Shown: piece by piece, positions 11,219-22,141 of the stretch
Layout: each line of letters begins with the position of its first letter
Position numbering within the stretch: the stretch's first letter is position 1
Assembly: GCA_022495005.1 (NCBI GenBank)
Contig: JAGYXB010001324.1
Span: 3,100,001 to 3,164,000, forward strand
DNA from: Rhyacophila brunnea
Lineage: Eukaryota > Arthropoda > Insecta > Trichoptera > Rhyacophilidae
DNA: 64,000 nucleotides
Direction of reading: 5' to 3'
The notes under the pieces: generated by a model
Seen by the model: only the letters and a program-made list of their open reading frames with translations
What the model was told of the DNA's origin: nothing
Databases searched by the model: none
Made by a program: the position numbers and the translations under genes

Positions 11219-11399
11219 TAACGCGCGTACATATAAGTATACACACCGATTTTTTTTTATTTTTTTTCTTCGCTCTCGTGAGAGTAATTTTTGCTATAAT
11301 GTAAATCTCATGTTATGAACGTCTTGAATTTTGATTTGTTATGTCCACAACATTTTGTTTTCTTAAATAAATAAAATAAATAAATTACATAATAAAGTT

Positions 11400-13175
11400 T
11401 TACCTCTATGCAATATATTTACAATATACTTTGATATGAAATATACTGCATAATAGTAATATCTCTGCAGTTTTCACACGACTGCGTCGGTGATACGTAA
11501 CTTATGAATCCCGCACACTTTATAAATCAAAGGCGACAGTTGGGCGGCTCCATACCCCGTGCAGTTTTAACTTTTTCCTCTTTATACAATAACTCACAGA
11601 CGAATAATAGCATTTCAGTTGGTCTCCGTGTAGCCAATATCATCCATTTTGTGAGACAAAAAGACACTTGGCCTGATAAATGTATCGTGGGTGTACCTAC
11701 ACTGTACTCCAGGAATGTCCAACCTTTTCAGATTTCGGATGTGTCCTTTATTTTAGTTCGCGCCTCGTTTTCAATCTCAGGAAAATGCATGCGTGAGCTA
11801 GGTCAGGGAGGACAATGATGAATTTCTCAGTTTCCACGCGATTAATCGCGTGGAAACAGTGGCACAACTTTGAACGGCCTATGTCAATTATATTGTTGAG
11901 TAAATGCACCTTTTTACGTTGCAGTTTTTGCCACATATTGTTGTTGTTTTGCTATATTATTAATTTGCACACGAGGTTTAGATTTAACCATAAAAAAGTT
12001 TTGTTTGTTATTGAAAATAGTTTTTAATGTTAAGTGAGTCATAAAATGAAAAAACCTATATAATCATATCATATTTACACATAACCATATGAGAACTAAT
12101 TAATTATACTTAATATTTATATCGTATCGCCAAACATCTTTTACTAAACATAAAGAAAGTGCATCGGTTCTGTTTATTGAAAGTTAGAGGAATTTGATTT
12201 TGACAACTCAACATAATATCACATAATCTCACTCATACAAAAACATTAAAGATAATAAAGCTTACTTATTTGTATTCTAATAGTTTTACTAATTTTTAGT
12301 TATCGTATTTGAATTTTAAGTTATCACCGCGTGTTCTATTTCCTTCTTTCCTTAATATTTTGAGATGATTGCAGATTCCATTTTTAAAAGATAATGTACT
12401 GAAGTATACTGTTGTTGTTTGAAAACGAACGCTGCTCTAAGTGTGACAAAATGGTTTAGATGAGAGGAATGTATCTGAGAATAAAAAAGGGGATGATAAA
12501 GTCACAAGTAATATATTAAACCAATCTGAGTTGATCGTTTATACTATTATATTGTTTTTAATTTTTAATTATGGTATGGTTAATGTATTGGTGCAGTTGA
12601 CAGTGTCTTACTCAAAAGTCACGCATTTTTAAACTTGTGCCTGTATTCATTATTTTAGTTGTATACCGCCTAATACCGATCAACTGAATAATGAACGACA
12701 TCGATTGTCATACGGGATGTCAAAAATGGTGTACAAAAAACACTATTGTTCGAATATCTTGTAAAACTCATTAATTCCATTATAGTATACAAGAGGTGTT
12801 AAAAATGTGCTAGCATTGTCGAATATCTACCTCTTTATAAGATATTTTAAACAATTAAAACATAAACCTTCTATATATCAGGAATCATTTTCATTTTGTA
12901 AAAAGTGTTTGCTATATATACTATGTTCAATAAAACCTTCTTGTTTAAAGATTTCTATTAATTTTCATACAAACTCTAAAAAAATAAATGTCTCAATGCT
13001 TACAAATCAAACTTTCGTCAGCAAATTTAATGGAAAAAAATAATTAAGATTCTATTGGACTGAATTTAAAAATGTCTTTTGTTTGTTTTTTGTGTTTGTG
13101 GTTTTTTTTAAATTTTGAACTTCTATCCAAAACACACAGAATAGAACGATTTATTTGCTATATCAATTGTTTTGG
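11400..13175. other. Intergenic, one perfect palindrome, otherwise unrecognised
   Basis: ORFs at 11504-11818 and 12807-13043 have no recognisable domain, and a reverse-strand ORF overlaps the first. I therefore do not call genes. CAGGAATGTCCAACCTTTTC near 11711 resembles a hAT terminus, but I found no partner end. Confidence 0.4.
11830..11857. repeat. Perfect 28 bp palindrome
   Basis: The sequence is exactly self-complementary around a central ATTAAT, with arms reading GTTTCCACGCG. It is more GC-rich than its surroundings. It could be a hairpin in RNA, a dimeric protein-binding site or a relic of an excised element. Confidence 0.9.
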
Positions 13176-13177
13176 TC

Positions 13178-13495
13178 CTTAACGGCTCGCATGCCCAACG
13201 TAGGTCAAAATGGAGATTTTATGGTATTTTGAAAGCATAATCCTGGACATTCCTTAAACGTTGTAGATAATCTATTTATATAAATTTGAAGCCTTATTAT
13301 AATTTATATTTACCTTAAACATTTGATGACTGCATAAAGTATTTTTATTACATAAAATATTATTCTTTTAAACCTCTCGATCTAATGTTTTAGAATATAG
13401 TCATATTTCTGTACATCCATGTGCAGTGGTGTTAAGATTTTTTAGGTTTATTCATTTTTAAACGCATTTATAAAACCATTAGTTAAATTTAGAGT
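13178..13495 (+). repeat. Repeat family R, copy 1 (partial)
   Basis: It begins at TTAACGGCTCGCATGCCCAA and runs through GTAGGTCAAAATGGAG, CCTGGACATTCCTTAAA, CTCTCGATCTAATG and AAACGCATTTATAAAACC. Longer copies are at 41030-41675 (minus) and 45325-45910 (plus). The start abuts TTAA in this copy and in the 45325 copy, which hints at a TTAA-targeting DNA element. No inverted partner end was found. Confidence 0.7.
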
Positions 13496-13539
13496 AGAAT
13501 AGAATATAGAAATATAGAGTAGAATAGTGGTATAGAAAA

Positions 13540-13880
13540 GTATTGAACTCCTTTGAATATTAACGAGTGAGTGAGTCGATTTACATAATTTTTTTTTAAA
13601 TATATTATATAATACTCCTAAGGCTGCAGACATACAGCATAATATGAGAAATATAGCTACTTCATTTGTTAGAAAGGCTTTAGTGACAAAACTCACATTA
13701 TTCTTTGAAATATGTGAGTTATGGCGCCAACAGTGAACTTTGTCAACGATCTTCACATGGTTTAAAGTGACTTTTGATACTCAACTATTTTTCTATATAT
13801 TATAGATAAATGCATTTAGAATCACTTGGCATTTAACTTAAAAACGACAAAATTGCAAAATATGAGTTATGACTAATAAC
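13540..13880 (-). repeat. Repeat family S, copy 2 (inverted)
   Basis: Reverse complement of the sequence at 9225-9595: GAGTGAGTGAGTCGATTTAC at its left, CATGGTTTAAAGTGACTTTT in the middle and TTGCAAAATATGAGTTATGA at its right. An ORF over it (13448-13756 minus) is a by-product. Confidence 0.65.
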
Positions 13881-14462
13881 AACTTTACAGTCTGATAACA
13901 TTTTAAATACCTACATTACACAATTTTTACCCGAAGCGGCCGGCAGCTTAATGTGACATCACGTGACAGCACGTCATAACTTGATCATAATATATTTGAA
14001 ACTTAAGTATCATCCAAAAATGGCTCGCGGTCGAACAGTTGGACACCCTTGCAGTGTACATTTTAAGAGTTAACTCTGCAGATTGCATGATTGATTGCTC
14101 TTACGTTTAATGGAGGCTTTCTTCTTTCTATCATTTGATAAGAGATCTTTTGTACTGTGTTTGGATATCGGATGTTATATCTTGGCAGTGTTAAAGCATG
14201 GGTTATTATTATTTTTTATTGACGTCTCCTTGAACATAAGTAGATATTTTTGCGTATTTTTTTATTGTCAGTGATAAATCATTGACCTTAATTTCAGAAG
14301 ATTCCTAAGTCAACCCATTCGTGACTCAAATCAATCAAGTTCTCCTAATGTTTTAAAGTACCCACCCTTTATCATTTGTCATTGAAACTCATGACTGAGC
14401 TATCATTTTCGATCATTAATTAATAATGTCAACCTAATTTTCTTTCTTCCAAAGCTAATATA

Positions 14463-16010
14463 ATGGTTCTTCTTCTTATTGTGCCATCCCCTAGCGAAGG
14501 TCGGCCACCATCAAGGCGATCTTATCTTTGTCGTCTGCTACCCGGAACAGTTCAGTGGAGCTGCACTCGTACCAATCACGGAGGTTCTTAAGCCACGAAA
14601 TGCGGCGCCGTCCTCTGCTACGCTTCCCATTGATCGTTCTGTTATGTCCCGTCGATGAGTACTTTCCGGAAATAGGTGATATGGCTGGCAAGTATCCTAT
14701 ATGGTTTGATGGTGTTAACCTTCTTTAAGTTTCTTACCGGAACTGGGACAATCTGTGAGACTCCTTGATGTTATTCTTCACGGTTTTACGTTTATAGACC
14801 GTATTGTCTTGAAGGTAAATTTGTCAGGGGAATTACCTTCTAGGATGCTGGAGCGGTGGACGTTGATAATTGATTGTGAACACGGTGAATTAAATAGAGT
14901 TTTACGTAAAGTAAAACTATACTGTTTATTTCAGTTGTAATTTTAGTACAAAATATTTAACAGAGAGAGCTACGTATTAGGTGAACGGTTTCAAGGCAAT
15001 AGACAATAGGGGTGATATTTCCTGAGATTATATACTATTCACTTTAATGGGTTTTTGACTTGAACAGACTGCACGTGTCCGTTATGATGTGTGCTTTACA
15101 TTAACAAGGAATAACATTTATGACATTATTCGACTGTGCAGGTGTTCATTATCACATCTACTTACATCAATAATAAATAACACTAATAATGGTTAGTGAG
15201 TTTTCTAGTTCGGGTCAAAAAGGTTAAAGAGTGTGTAAGATCTGAATGTCTAACCCAAAAAGATGCACATTTTGTGCAATTAATGTAGATAACAAATTGC
15301 TTTACTTCAAGTATTGAACAGAAGCTCGTAAATAATATTAACTTAACTCGTGTCAGTATTTAAAAAAAGGGTAAAGTGCTATTTGTATAAAAAGATGCAT
15401 TTGTTTAAATCAACATAGTTAAAAATGGATGTGGCGTGCAGGTGTTCACTCCAAAAGGGTGAGAACGGTGTATCTGTCAAGAGATTTTCTTAATAGCACT
15501 TTGAAGTGCTATTTGCATAAAGAGATACATATATCATATTATTTATTACTGCAAGTGTGCGTTTTGGTGCAAGACGTTATTTTAGTTAATTTACTGCTTT
15601 TAGATGGTGACTTGAATGCTGTGATCACTTTGAATATTTCTTAAGTTGACATAGTCAAGTGGGTACATAAATGTTTTATGTTATATTATATTGTTTACTT
15701 TAAAAGCTTTAAAGTTATGTGATGCTAAAATAGTATTGTAAATCAAACAGATGTAATGTCTCATTATAACAGTTCCTTGAATGACAAGTTGGGGAATGCT
15801 GTATTTTTGTTCTCTCATAATGTGGCCGATGTACTGTAGTTTCCTGGTTTTGATACTACGTAGAACTTCTCGGTCCTTCCCCATTCGATTGAGAACTTCA
15901 ACATTTGTCACCCGGTCAGTCCAAGGAATTTTGAGGATGCGCCTATACAGCCACATCTCGAAAGCTTCAAGTCTCCGTGACATCTCATGGTTACCTTTCC
16001 TATAAATATC
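14463..16010 (-). mobile_element. LINE C 3' end, split by a 1132 bp insertion
   Basis: Reading minus, 16010-15776 encodes RRLEAFEMWLYRRILKIPW...LQYIGHIMREQKYSIPQLVI. The frame resumes at 14635 with NGKRSRGRRRISWLKNLRDW and ends near 14490. The two parts join in frame at a GAAC sequence if the intervening 14640-15771 is removed. This is the C-terminal part of a non-LTR retrotransposon ORF2. The 5' end is truncated near 16010, and the 3' end lies near 14463 in a GAAGAAGAA-rich tail. Confidence 0.75.
14640..15771. mobile_element. Probable solo LTR inside LINE C
   Basis: The insert starts TGTTATGTCCCG and ends TCATTATAACA, with TG...CA termini and a 6 bp terminal inverted repeat (TGTTAT/ATAACA). 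It is flanked by GTTC on both sides (14636-14639 and 15772-15775), a 4 bp TSD as made by many Ty3/gypsy integrases. It interrupts the LINE C reading frame cleanly. No gag/pol ORF lies inside, so a solo LTR is the simplest reading. A DNA transposon with very short TIRs is the alternative. Confidence 0.6.
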
Positions 16011-16019
16011 TAATTTAAA

Positions 16020-16650
16020 GTAGTAATAATATTATACTGAAATAACATAATACTTCCCCACGACTTCGTATGAGTGAAATACGGAAATGAAACAGTCAAA
16101 TACACTTGCTTTTCCCTAAACCAGCCGCCACGTCTCCACACCCGTTATGCAGGCGTATACCATGGCGTTACGAATGATAGGCGCTATTAAAATTTGTGCT
16201 GAAAGTATCCCAGGAGTAACTTCCCAAAACCTTGGTTGGCGTGCACTAGAGTGTGCGTGATCCCTACTTTGATATAATGTATTAAGGTCAATTCTCGATG
16301 AGAAAAGACCTTCTCGTTCACCGTATAATGTTGCAAACTTTTTATAAGCTGAGAAATTTTCCCTCGTAGATGCCAAGTCGGCCGACCGGTCCAACTGAGG
16401 GTCGGACCGACTTGAGAAGCTCTTCCCTTTCAACCAACATATAGGAACAGTCAAATACATACAATGAAAAATAAATAGATTTAAATTGATAGTTTTTCAA
16501 ATAATTGACATATACAATAGTTAGATCTAGACACTTACCCATCTACCAAGCCGTTATATTTATATTTATATCCACATGTCAGTATCCAGCTCTACTCAAA
16601 GCTCAAGTGAGCTTGCGCGATTGACAACTATTGGATGTAGGTACGCGCCA
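16020..16650. other. Intergenic, unrecognised
   Basis: The minus ORF 16116-16460 has no recognisable motif. The part around 16380-16440 is comparatively GC-rich and could be a decayed coding segment, but nothing supports a call. Confidence 0.35.
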
Positions 16651-16656
16651 CATTTA

Positions 16657-17245
16657 AGGATTGCAATTAATACCAAATGAAAATATCAATACCGGTTTTT
16701 CGGTTTTTCTCATTCAATACAGGTATTAATACCGGTAATTCTTAAACATTAAAAAACAGAAGTAGGTGCTTATCAATAAATATAGCTATTAAAATCTTTT
16801 TAAAATATTATTTTATAGCAAAAACCTACATACCTTTATTATGTTGACATTTAAAAATATGTAAGTATTGATCATAATTGTAGAACTAATGTTTTTTTGT
16901 ACAAATAATTTGAATATATTAATAATTTTAACTAAAGCCCTCAAAAGTTCGTCAAGTGCAAATAAGTCCGGCTGCAGGAAAAGCTTCTTAAATTCAACTC
17001 TTAATTGAACATTTTTGTAACAGATGTTTTCTATTTAGAAATAATATTATGATAATTCATCGCGACAATTACTTATATAAATATATTTGATAAAATTTGT
17101 TTTATTATTTTTTCACATCTGTTGGATTCACTCAATATATTTGCATTTTAGCAGCACATAACTTATAATTCATTTTCAAAAACGTAAACGAGTGTACTTT
17201 CTTGATACCAAAAATTCCGGTATTTTAGATTTTTAAAACCGGTAT
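16657..17245. mobile_element. Candidate non-autonomous element with CAATACCGG ends
   Basis: ATCAATACCGGTTTTTCGG at the left and TTTTTAAAACCGGTATTGA at the right are inverted matches about 560 bp apart, with further ACCGGTATT copies nearby. The arrangement resembles a non-autonomous hAT, but I could not find a matching 8 bp TSD, so the boundaries are approximate. Confidence 0.45.
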
Positions 17246-17608
17246 TGACTACTGCTACTATCTGACTACTTTACTTACTCATACACCCTACCTCCACCCT
17301 TCGTCACTGATGTACACCTAAAAATACAAGACAATAATAACCAACCGTGAAAGTTTCAAGTAATAAACAGCTGCTTTATCCTGAAATCCTTTTGCGTACG
17401 ACAATTTGGGAGGAGTTAATGCATTAGGCGATCTAATTAAGCCATAGCCTCCGAAATAAACTTAATTTATTCATCGAGGTATGCACAACAAATTTATCAT
17501 AGGCACTGTAATAGTGGAAGGTGAGAATTGTCCTGGCAGGCGTCTAGTGACAATACCAAAGACAAAATACGTCGGGTGAATGTTAAAGCATCTCCAGAGA
17601 ATGATAAT

Positions 17609-17866
17609 ATGATAAACGAGGATGGAATGCTTATTTCATATTACGATGATGGCACTTTTACGATGAAATATTACGTCTACCGCTGGAAACACTTGAATTC
17701 TGTTCATCGTAAATTATTTCTTCAATATGCTAACAGAAAGCTAGAAGCCGTTCGATCATGCATTGAGGGAATATTTTGCGACAAATGGTTTCGGATATGT
17801 TTATTTTTTTGTATGTTTTGTATCGTAGGAAAGTCAGTGTATTACACACCTTTTACTAAAATTTAA
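17609..17866 (+). CDS. Unrecognised short ORF, possible terminal exon
   Basis: From the first ATG the frame encodes about 85 residues, MINEDGMLISYYDDGTFTMK followed by a Tyr/Lys/Arg-rich stretch with Cys residues and a hydrophobic ICLFFCMFCIVG segment. The frame is open upstream to at least 17528 without an ATG, as an exon would be. A TAA stop at 17864-17866 is followed at once by AATAAA. Codon content looks less random than in neighbouring spurious ORFs. I recognise no family and see no intron phase that fixes the 5' edge. It may be a chance ORF. Confidence 0.22.
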   Translation: MINEDGMLISYYDDGTFTMKYYVYRWKHLNSVHRKLFLQYANRKLEAVRSCIEGIFCDKWFRICLFFCMFCIVGKSVYYTPFTKI

Positions 17867-18120
17867 TAAACCATTTCTTTTATTCAACAAAATTAATTCA
17901 CAAGATTTGAAAATGTAACATTCCATATATTGAACAAACGTAACGTTTAACCAATTAAACTACGAGCCTCCTACCCAATTGTGATAAATTTAAACTAGTA
18001 GGTCTTACATGAATGCTTATCAAATTGCGTTATTATTAACTATCGGTTTTTGTGTTTTAAATCAAGGAATATTAATAATCCTAGTTTAAATTATTATCAC
18101 CAGTTTAAATAATTGTACTT

Positions 18121-18290
18121 AAGTAGAAGGCATGTAGCTTAATTGTTTAAAGCATATTGGCGCGATACCAGTGGATATACGGGTTCACATCCCGCCAGGC
18201 GCCGCAGATTTTCAAATGTGAGTTTTTCTAGTCGGTATATTCTGAGGAGTTTTCAAGTTATGTATGTTTAAAATTCAATAATTTAATATG
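18121..18290 (+). repeat. SINE B copy
   Basis: The tRNA-like head has box A-like TAGCTTAATTG and box B GGGTTCACATCCC, then the reduced body and the tail block TCTGAGGAGTTTTCAAGTTA / ATGTATGTTTAAA. The poly-A/linker region is shorter than in the 5300 and 47590 copies. Confidence 0.7.
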
Positions 18291-18359
18291 TTTCACTATT
18301 TCATTTGTATGATGCCAGTATGTGAATGAAACAATAAATCATAGTTTGCCAAAAAACGT

Positions 18360-18835
18360 CCTATTTCATAATAATGAATATCATCGGCTGTGGTCAATTC
18401 ACTGCTGGATGAAGGCCATACGTGCTTACGTATTTTTGACCTTGCTTATTGGTCCGTTTTGAATTATCCTGGTCGTAATTAGAACTGTTTGAATAAAATA
18501 CTACAAAATTGGTTGTATTATAAAGCGTATCATCACTATCATCAACCGTGTCCGATCGACTGCTGAGTGAAGTCCTTCCCTGGCTTTTTCAGCGCTTCTT
18601 AGACTCTAAATCTTCGCTGCCACGTACAACCACCAAAATTTATGAGTTTGTCTATCCAGCGTCTTTGTGGTCGTTTAATGCCCTTTAAGTACGACTATGG
18701 GTTCTCTAATCGCTGAGCGACATTACAACACATTGCCATTTCAACTGCTTAGTGACGTCTATCATATTGAGTACTCTTGTCTGCTTCCTTATGCATTGGT
18801 TTTTTTGTGTTCTTTCATAATAACCCCCTTATAAT
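18360..18835 (-). mobile_element. Degenerate RTE-like LINE 3' ends
   Basis: Two partial minus-strand copies of the RTE 3' terminal block: ATTCACTGCTGGATGAAGGC at about 18397, and a longer run from CATCACTATCATCAACCG at 18530 to about 18825. The second contains TGCCACGTAC and CTCTTGTCTGCTTCCTTATG, matching 53300-53600. Frames are broken. Confidence 0.6.
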
Positions 18836-18839
18836 ATTA

Positions 18840-18975
18840 TTACATAATTTGGAATAACTCAGAAACACAACTATTAGAAAGTATATTAGCACGAAGCAGG
18901 GATCGAACCCATATCCACCGGATTCCGGCATATAAGTAACGTGTACATACTATTATTAAGCACCGACTAGAGGCT
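18840..18975 (-). repeat. SINE B copy, head region
   Basis: On the minus strand it contains GGGTTCGATCCCTGC (box B) and a GATATGGG block shared with the heads at 18121 and 36590. It abuts the RTE fragment. The tail is diverged. Confidence 0.5.
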
Positions 18976-19306
18976 CATGCTTTACCTCAAGCTCACCTGC
19001 GCAAACCTGTTTGTATTGGGCAGCCCGTGTGTATGGACGAGAAAACTGTAGCTCGCGCAAACCGAAAATCACTGTAAAGTGTTCCGTATTTTTTTCACAA
19101 ACTATACTGCGCAGGCAAGTTGCTGTTATCTAGCCGGCGCAATAATCACGCTTAATCAGGTAAATGAAACTACCCATGCATTATTTAAAAAATCGTTAAT
19201 ATCGGTTTACCTTATCTGATTTTTCATATACCTAGTTTTATTATTATTATGATTTTTATTATATCTCAACCCGACTCTGATTCTCAATGTGAAGTACAGT
19301 CATCAT

Positions 19307-20117
19307 TAGGCTTAGGTTTCTTAGGTATTTAAATATTTTTTTTGATTGGCCCTACAACAAAATATCAAAAATATCTATCTGTTTTACACAATTTTTAAAC
19401 ATATTTGTTAGCAACTATTTTTTTAATATTTTTGGATAATTACATATTTTTACATAGTTTAGGTTTAAGCACATATTTTCACATAAACACAAAATTAATC
19501 AACGCAATAATACTGCTAATCACATTTAAAATGTTAGAATCATCTGCAAAGTCACTAAGTAGTGGAGCAAATTAATATATTAAAAACAATACTGCTGCTA
19601 AAATAAGAAAATGTTGCTGGACCTGGATTGGAATAAAAATAAGTACAAAATTAAATAGTGTTATAAAATACTGGACTTCAAATGCTGCAGAATATTAAAG
19701 CTGTTTTGTAAAATCCATCAGATCATCAGATGCCTCAGATTCATTTTCAAGTTTCAATTTTTCCTACTTCAGAAATAGTTTCATTTACATACGCAATAAT
19801 AACATCTGTAGAACCAAGTGCAAAGAAGTTTTTCCATGTATAAAAATTTACTAGAATCAAATCGTCAAAAATTCACTTTCAAAAATTTGAAGCATTATTT
19901 TATTATTTATTGTAATAATGCGTTTTCTATTTGTGAATAAATAATAAATTAAACTGTTGAAATATATATGATTTATTGTAATACTTACTTAAACTTTTAG
20001 CACCTATTTTTGTTTTTTAGCATATATTTATGAAATTTTAATAACATATTTTGCAATTATATCTACATAATTAAGTACCTATTATTAATTTTTTAGCACC
20101 TAAAAATTCTAGGCCTA
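19307..20117. mobile_element. Non-autonomous hAT element, perfect 8 bp TSD
   Basis: An 811 bp element flanked by GTCATCAT (19299-19306 and 20118-20125). The left terminus TAGGCTTAGGTTTCTTAGGT corresponds to the inverted right terminus ACCTAAAAATTCTAGGCCTA. Several TTTTTAGCACCTA-like motifs sit near the right end. No intact transposase frame; the interior is AT-rich. Confidence 0.8.
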
Positions 20118-20451
20118 GTCATCATATATGACGATTTAATATATTAATATTCTATGGTCACTATCGCATAATAATATATCTAAATAAAAACTATTTAAAG
20201 AATATAGAAAAAAGGTTAGTTGGAAAAACATTCCCTCTACGTATATCGAAAGAGAATTCGAACCTCTCTCGATTCAAGAACTTTGATAAAGGTGTTTTTC
20301 CCAAATGTATGTGTATGTCAGAATCTCTTTTCTAAGTTATGTACATAATATTATGTTCAATGAAGATTGTGATATTATTAAATCTTATATTATAATATTT
20401 ATTCATGAATAAAAAAATAAAAAAATTATCGGTTATTGACATGTACAGGGA

Positions 20452-20823
20452 ATAGTGGCGAAGGGTGGAGGTAAGCTGTTAAGATCCGACATAAATAGTC
20501 CACAATAAACTTTGCCAGTCATACGTATTTGTTTTTATTAAGTCTACAACTTACAGATGGTATTGATGAGTTTTTAAAAATCTATTAAACACTGCCTAAA
20601 CCAAACCATAATAGTTTTAGTATATTTTGAGCGATACAACAAAATTGTGCATACTTGTTCATTCAAACTTATTTGTTTTCGTTAGGTTAAGAATACATAT
20701 TACACAATATATTGTCAGTTATTTTTTTCAATTCATCCAGGCCTAAACCAAACTATAATAGATTAAAAATATTATTTTATCTATAACATATCTAGAGCCT
20801 ACTTCCACCTTTCGTCACTGACA
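20452..20823. mobile_element. hAT-like inverted-repeat element, family W copy 1
   Basis: The left end TAGTGGCGAAGGGTGGAGGT is inverted at the right as ACTTCCACCTTTCGTCACTG. The inner block CCTAAACCAAACCATAATAG appears twice, at about 20595 and 20742. The same family is at 59602-60138, and a lone end lies at 17283-17311. TACAGGG is found near both sides but not exactly abutting, so the TSD is uncertain. Confidence 0.65.
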
Positions 20824-20982
20824 AGGATACAGGGGACAGAAATACTAACTCCATAAATGATTCAAAATGAGTAATGGTTATTATGTTGATTTAAAATTTA
20901 AAATTATGATTGTCCCTGGCAGAATTTCAAAACACTCGAGCTGTTTAGGGGATTGTAAAATATCAGCAAAGACAATAAAAAC

Positions 20983-21045
20983 ATACTTGAGTCGGTAGTT
21001 TAGTCGATAAAGTATTCATCTGACATGCTATAGTATGTCGGCTTA
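20983..21045 (+). repeat. tRNA-like SINE fragment
   Basis: GGTAGTTTAGTCGATAAAG resembles a tRNA box A region, and GTCGGCTTAAATCCCGC a weak box B. It lacks a pairable acceptor stem and a recognisable body. It is not a functional tRNA. Confidence 0.35.
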
Positions 21046-21095
21046 AATCCCGCTTGATCATTTTTACAATGATTTGTCTAATACTATGGTTACGC

Positions 21096-21339
21096 AGACA
21101 CCCACGTTGGCCGCACGGCTTAAGCTTTGGACTATAAAGCCGTTGATCCCAGGTTCGAATCCTGGGTCTGGCAAGTACACATATTGTTTTTCAATTTGTG
21201 TATGTCAGGGTATAGACCTAATAGGTTGAGCAAGTGGCTGACATCCATTTCTCGTAAAAAGCAAAATCTTTCAATACAAACCTCCACTCTGTGGAGGCCC
21301 ATAATGATCCTATCAGGATTGGACATGGTCGAAGAAAAA
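21096..21339 (+). repeat. SINE A, complete copy with 10 bp TSD
   Basis: The best-preserved member. The tRNA-Leu/Ser-like head contains box A TTGGCCGCACGGCTTAAG and box B GGTTCGAATCC, followed by TGGGTCTGGCAAGTACAC, the GTGGCTGACATCCATTTCTC block, the CTCCACTCTGTGGAGG hairpin and a GGACATGGTCGAAGAAAAAA end. ATGGTTACGC occurs directly on both sides (21086-21095 and 21340-21349). It would be mobilised by a LINE in trans. Confidence 0.88.
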
Positions 21340-21924
21340 ATGGTTACGCGTGTCCAGAAAATTGTAAGTCTGCAGTTGCGTGTCACAGCTCACTCTACGC
21401 TGTTGTATCGGAAATCAATGGCCGTATAATATTTAGATCAAATTACTGTGTAAATAAAATACTTAAAAACACGTCATTAAAAACCATTGGAATACAAGGG
21501 AAAGACAGAAGAAAATTGGAAGGTTATTATAATATTTGAAATGCAATGTTAATAAATTCTGAATGAATCAAAAGTAGGTTAGAAAATATTTACCTACTCG
21601 TAAGTATCAAGTCGCTTATCAAATTATCAGATATAATTATGTTAATAATGACAGCATTAATTTTAAATAGTTTATATAAACATACCCCAATATAAGCGTG
21701 AAGTTCGATAGTTCTGACAGGACATATGACATAGTTAAATCGATACCAAGCAAGATAAAAAGATGGAATATACTTCATAAATAAAAGAGCAGTCGGAAAT
21801 AATAATTAAATTTTCCATATGTTATTCGTGTACCGTAGAAGAAATCGCAATTTGCATAATTTCAAGGTTAAGTCGTTCCAATACAGTAATCGATATCAAA
21901 TTACTGTCAATTACTTATTGGATC

Positions 21925-22141
21925 CAGTGATGCCAACCGTACTATAATAAATAGTACAATACTATAATTTTAATTCCGCGGAAAATGTAAAATACTATAA
22001 TTTTACGGCAAATATACCAAAATACTATAATTTTAAAGGATTCAAGACGAAAAATGTTCCTGTACTATATATATTTTTTAGAAATACTATAATTTTTACG
22101 CCTTTGTACTATAATCAGCATAGAAAAAGATGGCAACACTG
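21925..22141. mobile_element. hAT MITE, perfect 8 bp TSD
   Basis: A 217 bp element bounded by ATTGGATC (21917-21924 and 22142-22149). Its ends are CAGTGATGCCAAC and, inverted, GATGGCAACACTG. The interior holds at least five copies of ATACTATAATTTT spaced 20-50 bp apart, probably subterminal repeats. No coding frame. Confidence 0.88.

Larger units (their letters stand above)
10540..11395 (+). mobile_element. LINE B 3' end with insertions in its 3' UTR
   Basis: The plus strand carries the same tail as 2658-3140: TTACGTGGTCGTAGCCATGA, a TACCATTAGCGAGCGGTGCA block and CTCCCTAAAGACGTAGACAT, all frame-broken. The matching 3' UTR end (TTATGTCCACAACATTTTG and an AAATAAATAAAATAAA tail) appears only at 11335-11395. 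Between them lie an (ATT)n tract and a MITE, so the LINE tail was split after insertion. Confidence 0.7.

Noticed and set aside
17283..17311. CTACCTCCACCCTTCGTCACTG, a hAT family W terminus
   Set aside because: No partner end or TSD was found. Treated as a lone fragment and not called as an element.
21100..21172. tRNA-Leu/Ser-like sequence
   Set aside because: It is the head of a SINE A copy bounded by a 10 bp target duplication. The cloverleaf is incomplete.
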